DNA of 48,076 nucleotides from Nitratireductor indicus C115 (lineage in GTDB: Bacteria > Pseudomonadota > Alphaproteobacteria > Rhizobiales > Rhizobiaceae). Shown in pieces: positions 15,975-24,516 of this stretch; within the stretch, counting starts at the first letter, position 1; each line of letters begins with the position of its first letter. The stretch is from the NCBI RefSeq assembly GCF_000300515.1, contig NZ_AMSI01000020.1, positions 1 through 48,076 on the forward strand. Direction: 5' to 3'. Under the pieces are notes generated by a model that saw nothing but the letters and a program-made list of their open reading frames with translations, had not been told where the DNA came from and made no database searches. Made by a program: the position numbers and the translations under genes.

Positions 15975-18900
15975 TTACGCAATCTCATGAATTCTTGCAT
16001 TTGGCACGACTTGCACTGCAATCTCGCACAGGTGCCGGTGATGGGTGAGATATATCACCTGGCCCACCTGAGCCATCTGCCCGAATAGCCGAAAGACTTC
16101 CTCTGATCGCGGTTCGTCGAACGTTTCCATAATGTCATCAGCGACGAACGGTACAGAAGGCCTTGCTGCCGCGAATTCCTCGTATCCGGCTAATCGAAGA
16201 GCCAGGTACAGCTGAAACTGAGTGCCCTTGGACATTTCGACGGCGAGTTTGGAACCGCCTTGCCGCGACAGTCCGATCAACGCCTCACGATCCTTGTCCG
16301 GCCGTGTGGCAAGTCCGGAGTATTCATCACGCGTAATCAACCGGAAGGCTTCGGATGCCCGGTTCATCATCGCACTACGGTGTTTTTCCCGATATGCGCG
16401 GATACCGTGTTCAGCGACCAGGCTTCCGGTCTTCAGGCGTAGATATCGCAGCGCCAGATCCTCGATTTCCAGAAGTAATGTGCGGCGGTTTGCTTCGATG
16501 CGGGCGACAGCGTCATCGCCTCCGATCGCGTCCAATGCGTCAGTTGCGCGAGCCCTGTCAGCGAAGAGATCCTTTGCGCGTCCGTCGAGGTCGGCAAGGC
16601 GCGTATCGAGTTCAGCTTGTTCTGCCTGCAGTTCGCCGAGGTTGATATTGCGGAGGCCGGCTACCGCCTCCTCGATGAATTGCCTCTGCGTCTCCCCGAG
16701 AATCTGCCGCTCGAGTTTGCCGAGTTCCGTGATCAACTCGTCCCTTTTCTTGCAGCGCTCCAACGCCTGTCGGACATCGGCGAGCTCGTTGACCTGGAAG
16801 AATTCAGTCATCTCCTCCTTGCGGGAGTCATGCACCGCGACCTCTCCATCCAGATGCTCATACTCGAGTTTGAGATCGACAAGGGCCTGGTTTCGTTCCT
16901 GTCGTTTCGCGTCTGTCTGCCTGGCTTCTTCGTGCCGTCGGATTAGTTCCTTGGCTGCGGCGAGCGGATTGTTGCCATCGTACGCTTCTTCGAGCGCCGT
17001 ATGCAGCCGCTCGACTGTATCAGCGAAGGCTGACTGATCGGATTCCATCGACGCAATGCGATGACTCAGGTCTTCCTGCGCGCGCAACGCCTCGGGGAGA
17101 CCGGTCATCGCGTCGAGGAGTTCTCGTATCGCGCCGACACTGCTTTGGCGATCGGAAAACCAGGTGTTGGAGAGGGTGCTCCCCCAAGCACGCTGCCACT
17201 CTTCGAATGCGGCTACGGCTTCGTCCAATGCCGTTTTTCGCTGAGACGCTGCGGCTTGAAGCTCCGCGAGGCGTTTGTCCGCTTCGACGCGTCTGGTTCG
17301 GGTGGTAGCGTGTTCCGTGAGAATGTTGTCAGCTGCCTGCATCAATGCAGCCAAATCCAGTCCCTCGACATCGATCCCAAGCCTGATCAAGGATTCAGAG
17401 AGAAGACCCTTTTCCGTTTCTATAACTGACCTCGCTTCGTCAATGTCGCTCAGAGATCGACGGAGGTCATCATGTGCAACCAGTGCCGAGGTGCGGGCCT
17501 CGGCCCAGCTGCTGACTGTTTTTAGCCAGGCATGCGTGGGTTTGTCCGCAGGCAGTTCGATCTCGGTTGGCGTCTCGGACCGGATTTCGCGGCGCAAGGC
17601 TTCCAGTTCACTGTCGGTCTCCTGCAGCAATTGATCTTGCTGCTCGAGGTGCGCCTTTGCGACCGACAATGCCGCTGACAGAGACCGCAACTCCTCGAGC
17701 TCTTTGAGACCGTTTAGTCGTATATCGACGATCGCATCGGCCGATCGCATTTCCCTTTCGAAACGATCAGCCGTTTCTCGATCCAAGCTGGACAAGTGGT
17801 GTGCCCACGCTTCGTCACGTTGAACTAGGGCAGCTTTCGCCTCCTCGTCATCCTTGATGGCCGATGCTTCGCGCAGGGAAGAGATCCTGACGGTGTCCTC
17901 ATTGCACTTTGTTGAGAGCTCCCGCTTCCGCTCGCCGATTTGTGCGCGTCTCTTCTCGATCCCTTCAAAAATCAGTTTCCATGCGGCCAGTTGATCGGGT
18001 TGGGGCGGCGAGATCTTGCGTAGTTCCGTCCCCTCGCCAGCCCAGGGATGGAGGTTGTGGATAGCATTATCAAAGGCGCGTCTCTTCTCGGGAAGGGCTC
18101 GCTCCGCAAGGCGAAGTTCGGCAGCCAGATTTCCGTCGCGCAGGCGTTTCAGTACGGTTTGAAGCTGTGCGATCTTGCCCGCGTCGACCGCGACGCCTTG
18201 TCCGTCAAGCGCCTGTCGAGCGCGCTGCTCATCTTCCAGAGCCTGCCGGGCGGACGCTTCTTCCTTTTCGGCTGATTGGTGCGTGACATCGATGCCGGTT
18301 TTTTGGGTGATCAGATCACGAAGCGCTCCGATCGTGGAGGCTGAAACAAGAAGTGTCTTGGGGTCGTCGACATTGGATTGTCCCAAGGTCACGAGAATGA
18401 GATCGATCTTGCGGGTGCATTCAGCCAGCGCGTCGTTCCGTTTCGGGAGATCGTCTGCAGCCGTCGTGTAGCGTGCGGCGGCGTCTCCAAGCCGATCGAG
18501 ATCATCTGCCATCTCGAGCAGACGGTCCTCGACGATCAACCCCGCGAGTTCGTCACGAAGCTTCTGCTCACGCTGTTTGAGGCCGATAGTCTGTGTTTGA
18601 AGCCGCGTCTCCTCGACGATGAGCTCGGGAAGAGCGGTCGCCCATTCCGCCGGAGGGTTTGGCATGTCCTTGTATTCTGACAGCTTCTCCTGCCCCTGAA
18701 GGTATTCGGTCGCCAAAGGGTAGGCGCGCAGGGTACGGATTATCTCCTCATGACGCACCTTGGCTGCCGCGATCTCCTTCATGGCAGCGTCATAAGCAGT
18801 CTGTGCTTGCTCAAGTGCTGCCGTCAGAGCCTTGTAAGAGGAGGCCTGCACATCGATTTCGTCGCGCTTTGATTTCAGCTCCGCAATCTGTCGCTTCAGA

Positions 18901-19457
18901 CCTGCGATTGCGGTCGAACTCGCGCGCTTCCGGAAAATGCCGTCGGCTTCGGCCGCCGCGGTTTCGAGAATGGAATTGACGCCAGCCAGGCCTGCACTTG
19001 CCGAGAACAACAACTCGCCCAGATCGCCCTTGCTCTCCAGGATCGCGTTGCCTCCATCCTCGAGTGTCTGATCGTCGAGCGAAAACATCATGCGATAGGC
19101 GTCACGTGTCAGACCGGCGAGCGGGACGCTCAGAACCGCCTCGTTGACCGGCTGCCCGTTCGCATCCAGGAGGGAATTGCTGCGCTGCTTGACGCGCCTC
19201 AACTCGTGGGCCGATCCATCGAACTCCAGACAGGCGCCGATCTCCATGGCTTTGCCTTGATGAAGAAAGCTGTAGCGCGTGCGTTCCTCGATGCCGAACA
19301 GGAGATCGAGATAGGCGGAAAGCGCCGTCGATTTGCCGGCTTCGTTCAGGCCGTAGACGATATGCAGATCCGGTGTGTCGCTTTCATGCTCCCCGAAGTC
19401 GATTGAATAATCCGTGAACTTGCCGTAGCGGGTAAGATCGAGCCGGCGCAGGCGCAT
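15975..19457 (-). CDS. Large AAA/SMC-type ATPase with coiled coils (YhaN/Rad50-like)
   Basis: A 1160-residue protein. The N-terminus has Walker A GLNEAGKST near residue 40; the C-terminus has a signature-like block (GTQFQLYLALRLA) and Walker B FVADDIMETFDE. Long heptad-rich, Glu/Arg/Leu/Ala-rich coiled-coil stretches occupy roughly residues 190-1000. This is the ABC-type head plus coiled coil of SbcC/Rad50 and YhaN proteins. It follows the Mre11-like gene with a stop/start overlap at 19457, so the two are expected to form a DNA-end-processing complex. Plasmid carriage suggests a repair or anti-invader function. No break in the frame is seen. Confidence 0.85.
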   Translation of the reverse strand: MRLRRLDLTRYGKFTDYSIDFGEHESDTPDLHIVYGLNEAGKSTALSAYLDLLFGIEERTRYSFLHQGKAMEIGACLEFDGSAHELRRVKQRSNSLLDANGQPVNEAVLSVPLAGLTRDAYRMMFSLDDQTLEDGGNAILESKGDLGELLFSASAGLAGVNSILETAAAEADGIFRKRASSTAIAGLKRQIAELKSKRDEIDVQASSYKALTAALEQAQTAYDAAMKEIAAAKVRHEEIIRTLRAYPLATEYLQGQEKLSEYKDMPNPPAEWATALPELIVEETRLQTQTIGLKQREQKLRDELAGLIVEDRLLEMADDLDRLGDAAARYTTAADDLPKRNDALAECTRKIDLILVTLGQSNVDDPKTLLVSASTIGALRDLITQKTGIDVTHQSAEKEEASARQALEDEQRARQALDGQGVAVDAGKIAQLQTVLKRLRDGNLAAELRLAERALPEKRRAFDNAIHNLHPWAGEGTELRKISPPQPDQLAAWKLIFEGIEKRRAQIGERKRELSTKCNEDTVRISSLREASAIKDDEEAKAALVQRDEAWAHHLSSLDRETADRFEREMRSADAIVDIRLNGLKELEELRSLSAALSVAKAHLEQQDQLLQETDSELEALRREIRSETPTEIELPADKPTHAWLKTVSSWAEARTSALVAHDDLRRSLSDIDEARSVIETEKGLLSESLIRLGIDVEGLDLAALMQAADNILTEHATTRTRRVEADKRLAELQAAASQRKTALDEAVAAFEEWQRAWGSTLSNTWFSDRQSSVGAIRELLDAMTGLPEALRAQEDLSHRIASMESDQSAFADTVERLHTALEEAYDGNNPLAAAKELIRRHEEARQTDAKRQERNQALVDLKLEYEHLDGEVAVHDSRKEEMTEFFQVNELADVRQALERCKKRDELITELGKLERQILGETQRQFIEEAVAGLRNINLGELQAEQAELDTRLADLDGRAKDLFADRARATDALDAIGGDDAVARIEANRRTLLLEIEDLALRYLRLKTGSLVAEHGIRAYREKHRSAMMNRASEAFRLITRDEYSGLATRPDKDREALIGLSRQGGSKLAVEMSKGTQFQLYLALRLAGYEEFAAARPSVPFVADDIMETFDEPRSEEVFRLFGQMAQVGQVIYLTHHRHLCEIAVQVVPNARIHEIA

Positions 19458-20728
19458 CAGTCGACCTCCGGAGCGTTGGCTTTGAGCCGAGCAAGCATGT
19501 CCTCGCTTCCTTCGGACAGCAGCTGATCGACCAGCGCCTCGAACTCGTCTTCGTTGTTGCCGCTGAAACCGCGCGCTTCCGGCGGCAGGTCATCGCGCAG
19601 TTCCTTGACGAGGTCCTGCACGATTTGTCGAACGCCATGCTGTTGAATGATGTCGCCTCGCATCAACTCGCCGAGTTCAAGGACTGGATCAGCGGTCGCG
19701 CTTCCAACCGGTTTGCTGACCGGCGCCGTTGTCGCCAAATCGATCTTTTCGACCCAGGTGTTGCCCAAGCTCTCTGCGCGCTGCTCGGTTTCAGCCAGCA
19801 GCAAATCGCGATCGCGTCGCAGCCGCCACGACAACGGGGTCGCACCTGTCAATCGAAGACGAGCCACAAGATGCTGAGATCGTGTTTGCTCGCGTGCTCC
19901 AGAAATCCCTGCCTCAATCAGATCGGCTGCCTCTCGCCAGGTCTCCGCCGATGACATGTCGACCGGGACGCGTTCGAACTGGGCGGTGCTTGTCGTGCGT
20001 TCTTCGATCCTGAGGCTTTGATCGTCACTGACCGTAACGAGGGTGACTGTCTTTTCCCCGGCTTCATTGATGTCCCGTCCCTGAGGCATTCCTGGCATGA
20101 CCGCTACGCGATCGCCGGCGTATTCGGTCCGGACATGGACGTGTCCAAGTGCCCAATAATCGAATCCCCAGCCCTGGAGGTCGGATAGCTTGCAAGGCGC
20201 GTAAAGATCGTGCCCAGGAGCGCCCGCCAAGCTCGTATGCATGATCCCGATATTGACAGCATCCGGGGTAGGGCGGTGATACTTCTCAAGAAGGCTTTCC
20301 GGAGCCTGAGGCTTGGCGAAACTAAGGCCGTGAATAGAAAGTGCGAGCCCGTCCTTGGTGATGTCGACGCAATGAGCGCGCCCGCCGAATACTGTGACCG
20401 ATGGCGGCAGGATCAGTTCCTGCGTTATGCGCGAAAGGGCATCGTGATTGCCTCGAATGATAAAGGTCGCGATGCCGGCTTCGTTGAGCCGCTGCATCTG
20501 GCTGGCCAGAAACCGGGCGGTTTTCATCGACGTCTGGTCGCCGTCATAGAGATCGCCGGCGATAATCAGCGCATCCACCTGTTCATCAATACACAGGTTG
20601 ACGATCGTCACCAAAGCCTGCCGCGTGGCGTCTCCGATCAGCTCGGCGAGGCCGCGGCTACGCAGCGCCAACGAGCGCAACGGCGAGTCGAGATGAATAT
20701 CGGCTGTGTGGATGAACCTGAATGACAT
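19457..20728 (-). CDS. Mre11/SbcD-like exonuclease (YhaO family)
   Basis: A 423-residue calcineurin-like metallophosphoesterase. All phosphodiesterase motifs are visible: HTADIHLDSPL, AGDLYDGD, RGNHDALSR, IGIMHTSLAG and ALGHVHVR. These bind two metal ions for DNA cleavage in Mre11/SbcD. The ATG at 20728 (MSFRFIHTADIH) was chosen because the fold begins there; an in-frame ATG at 20770 adds 14 unlikely residues. The C-terminal part (from residue 270) is helical and probably contacts the ATPase encoded next. It is first in a two-gene operon. Confidence 0.87.
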   Translation of the reverse strand: MSFRFIHTADIHLDSPLRSLALRSRGLAELIGDATRQALVTIVNLCIDEQVDALIIAGDLYDGDQTSMKTARFLASQMQRLNEAGIATFIIRGNHDALSRITQELILPPSVTVFGGRAHCVDITKDGLALSIHGLSFAKPQAPESLLEKYHRPTPDAVNIGIMHTSLAGAPGHDLYAPCKLSDLQGWGFDYWALGHVHVRTEYAGDRVAVMPGMPQGRDINEAGEKTVTLVTVSDDQSLRIEERTTSTAQFERVPVDMSSAETWREAADLIEAGISGAREQTRSQHLVARLRLTGATPLSWRLRRDRDLLLAETEQRAESLGNTWVEKIDLATTAPVSKPVGSATADPVLELGELMRGDIIQQHGVRQIVQDLVKELRDDLPPEARGFSGNNEDEFEALVDQLLSEGSEDMLARLKANAPEVD

Positions 20729-20855
20729 CGCGGCATTCTGCCTATTTTGTGGTGAACGAGCAAAGGACATGTATTGGGTAAAGCTATATGAATTTTTAGC
20801 ATGTTCACTAGGCCACGTCGGTTTGTGTAACTATTTAATTTCAAGTCATAAGAAC

Positions 20856-22178
20856 TTAGCGAAACGATCGGTGGGCGTTTCCAATCCTTCGTGTTGTCTC
20901 GTCATCAACGCCGGCGTCCTGCGCATACTGCGGCCAGTTCGCAACAACCTCGCTGACATTGGAAATGAGTGTCTTTGCTTTGGCTGGCTTGATCGATGCG
21001 GTTTCCGCGAAGGCCAGCAGGTCGTCCACAGCGAAGCCGTCGCGTTTGCCGTTCAGGCTCATCTGATGTTGACCGGTCCAGTCGCCGCTCGGATTGTAGG
21101 AGTAGTTCACGTCGAATGCTGGCGACAACGTCCACTCGCCCGACTGATCCATCAGGAAAGCGATGTTTTTGACGTGATCATCCTGGTTTCTGGCGATGAT
21201 GTTGAAAATTGCCCGGAGAAACTGCTGCTCAAGCGCAGGCGCGCCGAGACCGAGTTCGCGGATTGTCAGGATGGCCTGCTCATAGGAGTAGCCACGCGGA
21301 TCGTTGAAGTCGTAATGCTGCAGGGCGCAAAGCGACTGCATGTGGAGCTTATGTGTCACGCCGTTCTCATCGACGGGTCTGTCAAAGCGCCGCGTCATGA
21401 AATGGCTGCGTCCACCCTCATGATGCAAACGGCATGGCGTCATTTCGATGCCCGCGGCCGTCGCCATCAGATAGTAGCCGTACTCGATCAAGCCGAACCC
21501 TTGCGGATCGGGTTCTTCCTTGTCGCGGTTATTGTCGATGCCATCGAATTTCATCAACCAGTGTTCGAAGCCGTCGCCAGCATCGATCTGGCCATGACGG
21601 AATTCGCCGGTGGTCTGGTTCCAGGCCAGGATAGCCTTGGCGCGCGCTCCTCCGGCCGATGTGCCAACTCTGAGAATATCGTCGATGGCGGCAATGTCGT
21701 TCTCGCCCTCGAGCACGCCCTCCAGACTGGCCTTCTCGTTCAGGACCAGATTGGCCAGGCGTACGAGGTTGGCGACCTCGACTTTTCGAGCCCTCCGGTT
21801 CGAGCCCATCAGCGCCGGCTTGAATTCAAGGGCGCCCATGCCTCGGGTTCCGACATAGCAAAGGCGCTCCACCGGATTGAAGCTTTCAGGTCTGCGGCCC
21901 TGTTCTGCCAGCCAAGCGTTGATCAGCCGATCGCCATATTTGTCGGGAAGAGCGTCCGCCAGCATTCCCGGTAGTCCTTTGAAGGTTGTCCGGGGCAGGG
22001 CAGGAAAGGAATAGGGGTCCGGACTCAAAGGCATGACCAACGGCGACAACTCTATCCCAGATTGGGCGAATTCGGGGTCATACTGGAAGACGGCAAACCC
22101 ATCGTCCGGCAGCCACGAAACGGCCGCGACCTCTCGCCCCCAGAGATTGATTGATGCATCGGTTGAAGGTTCAGCCAT
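20856..22178 (-). CDS. hipA: HipA-type serine/threonine kinase toxin
   Basis: A 440-residue HipA homologue, the usual length. The N-terminal HipA domain runs to about residue 120 (LPGMLADALPDKYGDRLINAWL). The kinase core has GTSAGGARAKAI as the ATP/P-loop region, the catalytic loop NQDDHVKN (331-338, Asp at 333/334) and the metal-binding SPAFDVNYSY (352-361). HipA of E. coli phosphorylates glutamyl-tRNA synthetase and causes persistence; the target here is unknown. It starts 3 bp after the hipB stop and is expected to be neutralised and repressed by HipB. Confidence 0.92.
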   Translation of the reverse strand: MAEPSTDASINLWGREVAAVSWLPDDGFAVFQYDPEFAQSGIELSPLVMPLSPDPYSFPALPRTTFKGLPGMLADALPDKYGDRLINAWLAEQGRRPESFNPVERLCYVGTRGMGALEFKPALMGSNRRARKVEVANLVRLANLVLNEKASLEGVLEGENDIAAIDDILRVGTSAGGARAKAILAWNQTTGEFRHGQIDAGDGFEHWLMKFDGIDNNRDKEEPDPQGFGLIEYGYYLMATAAGIEMTPCRLHHEGGRSHFMTRRFDRPVDENGVTHKLHMQSLCALQHYDFNDPRGYSYEQAILTIRELGLGAPALEQQFLRAIFNIIARNQDDHVKNIAFLMDQSGEWTLSPAFDVNYSYNPSGDWTGQHQMSLNGKRDGFAVDDLLAFAETASIKPAKAKTLISNVSEVVANWPQYAQDAGVDDETTRRIGNAHRSFR

Positions 22179-22181
22179 GGT

Positions 22182-22538
22182 CTACTTCTTTGTGCCCCAT
22201 TCCCATTGCTTGGTCTTCTTTGTTGGCTTGGTCGAACTCGATCGTTGACGCTCGACCCCCTTTGTCCGCACCCGCTCTATTGGCCTGACACGCGGATCGG
22301 GAACGAGGAGGTCGACGTTTTGCTGGATTTTCAGCGAAATCAGGACGCGGATGAGCGAGTCGAGTGTAGGATTATCTCCGGATTCAAGGCGTCTCAATGT
22401 GCGCTCGGAAATGCCTGCGTCCTGGGCGAGCTCGGCCTGCGTAATGTTTCGGGAGAGACGCAGCCGCTCGAGCTTTTCGCCGATGTCCCGCGAAATTGTT
22501 TCTGGTGTTTTCACGCCCATGTATCTATTATCGGCCAT
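22182..22538 (-). CDS. hipB: HipB-type XRE antitoxin and autorepressor
   Basis: A 118-residue XRE protein; the HTH reads LERLRLSRNITQAELAQDAGISERTLRRLESGDNPTLDSL. The ATG at 22538 is preceded by GAGG at a suitable distance and lies inside an operator copy, so bound HipB would block both transcription and ribosome access; ATG 22520 is an alternative. A basic C-terminal tail (VERQRSSSTKPTKKTKQWEWGTKK) is longer than in E. coli HipB and ends in Trp, as in HipB tails that target degradation. It is first in the hipBA operon and faces the AbiV-like gene. Confidence 0.88.
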   Translation of the reverse strand: MADNRYMGVKTPETISRDIGEKLERLRLSRNITQAELAQDAGISERTLRRLESGDNPTLDSLIRVLISLKIQQNVDLLVPDPRVRPIERVRTKGVERQRSSSTKPTKKTKQWEWGTKK

Positions 22539-22546
22539 ATATGACC
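22533..22546. promoter_or_regulatory. HipB operator repeat 1
   Basis: GGCCATATATGACC, one of four related 14-bp palindromes in this gap. It overlaps the hipB start codon and ribosome-binding site. Confidence 0.75.
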
Positions 22547-22573
22547 TCACAACCCGATTTCGCCGCGTTTACA

Positions 22574-22587
22574 GGCCATATATGGCC
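22574..22587. promoter_or_regulatory. HipB operator repeat 2
   Basis: GGCCATATATGGCC, a perfect 14-bp palindrome and the best copy of the set. Confidence 0.8.
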
Positions 22588-22619
22588 GTCTGCTATGCGC
22601 CAGTGAAAATCCTTCAATC

Positions 22620-22633
22620 GGTCATATAAGGCC
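22620..22633. promoter_or_regulatory. HipB operator repeat 3
   Basis: GGTCATATAAGGCC, an imperfect copy. Centres of the four copies are about 41, 46 and 40 bp apart, close to four helical turns, which suits cooperative binding. Confidence 0.7.
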
Positions 22634-22659
22634 GATTATGTTTAAAATCAATCATTATC

Positions 22660-22673
22660 GGCCGTAAATGGCC
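22660..22673. promoter_or_regulatory. HipB operator repeat 4, next to the AbiV-like gene
   Basis: GGCCGTAAATGGCC ends 7 bp before the start of the divergent plus-strand gene, so this repeat set probably controls that gene too. Confidence 0.7.
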
Positions 22674-22680
22674 GATTAAA

Positions 22681-23619
22681 ATGAGTTGGAGATTATCCCC
22701 TTACGGCTTTCGAGGATTGGACAGCGTCTTGAGCAACAAAAGAGCAAAGGGTCCCGACATTGGATTGCATCAAGCCAAACGGCTCTGTCAGTTACCCCAG
22801 CAGCAACGCTTAGACTTCATCGCAGAAGGCTTGCCCATCATCCTGGACAGCGCACAGGGCTTTTGGGCCGCGTCGCAGAAGCTGGAAGATCTCCCGCGCG
22901 AAGCCAAGGTCCTTGAAGGGTTCGCCGAAGAGGAGGCTGCGAAGATCCTCATTCTCATGGATGCGGTGCGGTGTCCGCCCAAACTGATATCCTCAAAGCT
23001 CAACCGTATCATCGGATGGTTCTACGACCATCTTGCGCGCCTCATCTACGCCGATGCGGTTAGCTGGAAACCGATGGACCTCGCTCAATTGCGCGAATAC
23101 GTCGACCACCAGCGCCGCGGACACTACGTCGAAGGATATGCGGGCGAATACATCATGCCCAATTGGGCAGTCTACGAGCGCGAAAGCGGTCTCTACGCTG
23201 ATGTTGAAGCCTACCAGGATGATACCCTTCTTTGGAGTGAGCCCCGTCGATCCGGGCACGATCGCTCGATATTCCCCTCAATGACGCCCGGCGCGCTGCG
23301 AGTGGCGGAGGCCATGCAGCACCTCGGCATCTTCACTTCGAAAGGCCTGAAGGCAACTTCGGAAATTTGGGGTTCACTTGAGTACCGGGAAAGCGAGGAT
23401 CACCACGATGGAAGGGTTCTTACCGAAAAGCTCCTGACCAGATTGGAGAAAGAGAAGCTTATCCGCGACACCGCGGAGGACCGGCATGTCGGAACGCTCT
23501 ACAACGATTGGCAGATCCCGATGTACAATCTCGACTTCTCAATCATTCCGGTGACCCTCGAAGAGCTGCAGGCCGAACAGGAGAGAGAGTATTGGGCAAT
23601 GGTTGGTGATCCGCGGTAG
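22681..23619 (+). CDS. AbiV-like (HEPN) protein, possible abortive-infection factor
   Basis: A 312-residue protein. Residues about 28-105 show the AbiV pattern of two long helices with a conserved acidic motif: GLPIILDSAQGFWAASQKL then EGFAEEEAAKILILMD (FAEEEAAK at 81-88). AbiV of Lactococcus blocks phage translation, and HEPN proteins are often RNases, but the RNase R-x4-6-H motif is not obvious here. No ribosome-binding site precedes the ATG, which suggests a leaderless message beginning right after operator repeat 4. The gene is divergent from hipBA and followed 2 bp later by a Cys-rich protein gene. Confidence 0.55.
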   Translation: MSWRLSPYGFRGLDSVLSNKRAKGPDIGLHQAKRLCQLPQQQRLDFIAEGLPIILDSAQGFWAASQKLEDLPREAKVLEGFAEEEAAKILILMDAVRCPPKLISSKLNRIIGWFYDHLARLIYADAVSWKPMDLAQLREYVDHQRRGHYVEGYAGEYIMPNWAVYERESGLYADVEAYQDDTLLWSEPRRSGHDRSIFPSMTPGALRVAEAMQHLGIFTSKGLKATSEIWGSLEYRESEDHHDGRVLTEKLLTRLEKEKLIRDTAEDRHVGTLYNDWQIPMYNLDFSIIPVTLEELQAEQEREYWAMVGDPR

Positions 23620-23621
23620 GC

Positions 23622-24065
23622 ATGATGGATCGGCTCACGCTCAACTATGTCTGGAATCAGAAAGTGACCCCGGTTGTCTTGCGACGCACCGGAAAGGGAG
23701 AGCGTCTGCGGGTGAGATTGCCATTTGCTGAGACGAATCGGCAATGGCTGCAGAACGGTCGAAGGACCCAACCCGAATGGATCGGTGGTAGGCACGCTTA
23801 TTGGGAACTGCCTAAAGCGTGGTTCAATGATTTCGTAGATCGGGCCCTGGAGCGTTTTGGCAAGGTCTACATTATCCAGCCTTACCGAGAACAGGAAATA
23901 TGCGCGCGCGCCTGCCAAGAGGCCCGCGGTCATGAGTGTCAATGTTCGTGCATGGGAGCGAATCATGGAGCCGGCAACGACGGCAGCTGGTTCGAAGTCT
24001 CCGAGACCTTTTCGACGCGTTGGGGTGACAGAGAGCTCGCCTGCCGCCTACTGACCGCACGCTAG
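23622..24065 (+). CDS. Uncharacterised Cys-rich protein paired with the AbiV-like gene
   Basis: A 147-residue protein starting two bases after the preceding stop (ATGATG), so the two are surely co-transcribed. The first 90 residues resemble a small beta-rich domain (VLRRTGKGERLRVRLPFAET, RHAYWELPKAWFNDFVDRAL). Then comes a cysteine cluster, CARACQEARGHECQCSCMGA, with five Cys in 17 residues, and a following HG. It looks like a zinc- or iron-binding module. I do not recognise the family. Its constant partner would be the AbiV-like protein if the pair is a defence system. Confidence 0.6.
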   Translation: MMDRLTLNYVWNQKVTPVVLRRTGKGERLRVRLPFAETNRQWLQNGRRTQPEWIGGRHAYWELPKAWFNDFVDRALERFGKVYIIQPYREQEICARACQEARGHECQCSCMGANHGAGNDGSWFEVSETFSTRWGDRELACRLLTAR

Positions 24066-24072
24066 GACGCTA

Positions 24073-24104
24073 CTGACCAAAGTTTCGATATAAATTTTGG
24101 TCAG
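24073..24104. repeat. Inverted repeat after the AbiV-like operon
   Basis: CTGACCAAA (24073-24081) and TTTGGTCAG (24096-24104) are perfect complements around a 14-base loop. It begins 7 bp after the stop codon and could end the message, but no T-tract follows; an operator is an alternative. The following 257 bases to 24361 hold only a weak frame (GTG at 24114 or 24178) that I cannot support as a gene. Confidence 0.5.
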
Positions 24105-24361
24105 TCCGTTGCCGTGGTCTTGTCGCTTCTTTGTCGTAGCAGGCCCCGATACTCAAACATCCGCGAAGGTGCCATTGTGGCTGAACGACGTCATCAAACG
24201 AAATACTCTCCCTGCGTCGATCAGACCGAGGACGAGATTGGAGCCTACTATCGCGCTGCCAAAGAGAAGGACAGAGCCGTCGTTCGACAAACGCAGGGCC
24301 ACATGTTGATCTACAAATTAACCGAAATCGAAGGGATCAACCCGTCGCGTGGCCGGGTGTA

Positions 24362-24472
24362 TCAGTTCCTCAGGTATTTCACCAACGCCGCTATAGCCAA
24401 AACCAGCAAAACGAGGACAAGCAACATCACCAGTCCGCCGCCAAAAAAGCCCATTTCTCCACCGTACATCAT
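24362..24472 (-). CDS. 36-residue membrane miniprotein, paralogue of the one at 43964
   Basis: ATGATG start with a strong GGAGGAGA upstream. The peptide begins MMYGGEMGFFGGGLVMLLVL, continues through a single hydrophobic helix and ends LAIAALVKYLRN. The 38-residue peptide at 43964-44080 has the same plan and the same ending (LAIAALVKYL). Two diverged copies in one copper island, each with a good ribosome-binding site and each last in a CueR-promoted operon, argue for real genes. A one-helix protein could modulate a transporter. Too short for most gene finders. Confidence 0.75.
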   Translation of the reverse strand: MMYGGEMGFFGGGLVMLLVLVLLVLAIAALVKYLRN

Positions 24473-24516
24473 AGCTCTCCTCCGTTGTTTTCATTTAACG
24501 GTCTGGGGGTGATTGG

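Noticed and set aside
20706-21974. A 422-residue open frame on the plus strand over hipA
   Set aside because: Antisense shadow of hipA, which has full kinase motifs; no ribosome-binding site or recognisable domain.
22533-22673. The four GGCC-type repeats as a CRISPR array
   Set aside because: Repeats are 14-bp palindromes with 26-32-bp gaps and vary in sequence; they fit operators between divergent genes, and no cas gene is present.
24114-24512. A 132-residue plus-strand frame after the AbiV-like pair
   Set aside because: Begins with GTG without a ribosome-binding site, overlaps the well-supported miniprotein gene antisense, and has no recognisable motif; an older gene fragment cannot be excluded.
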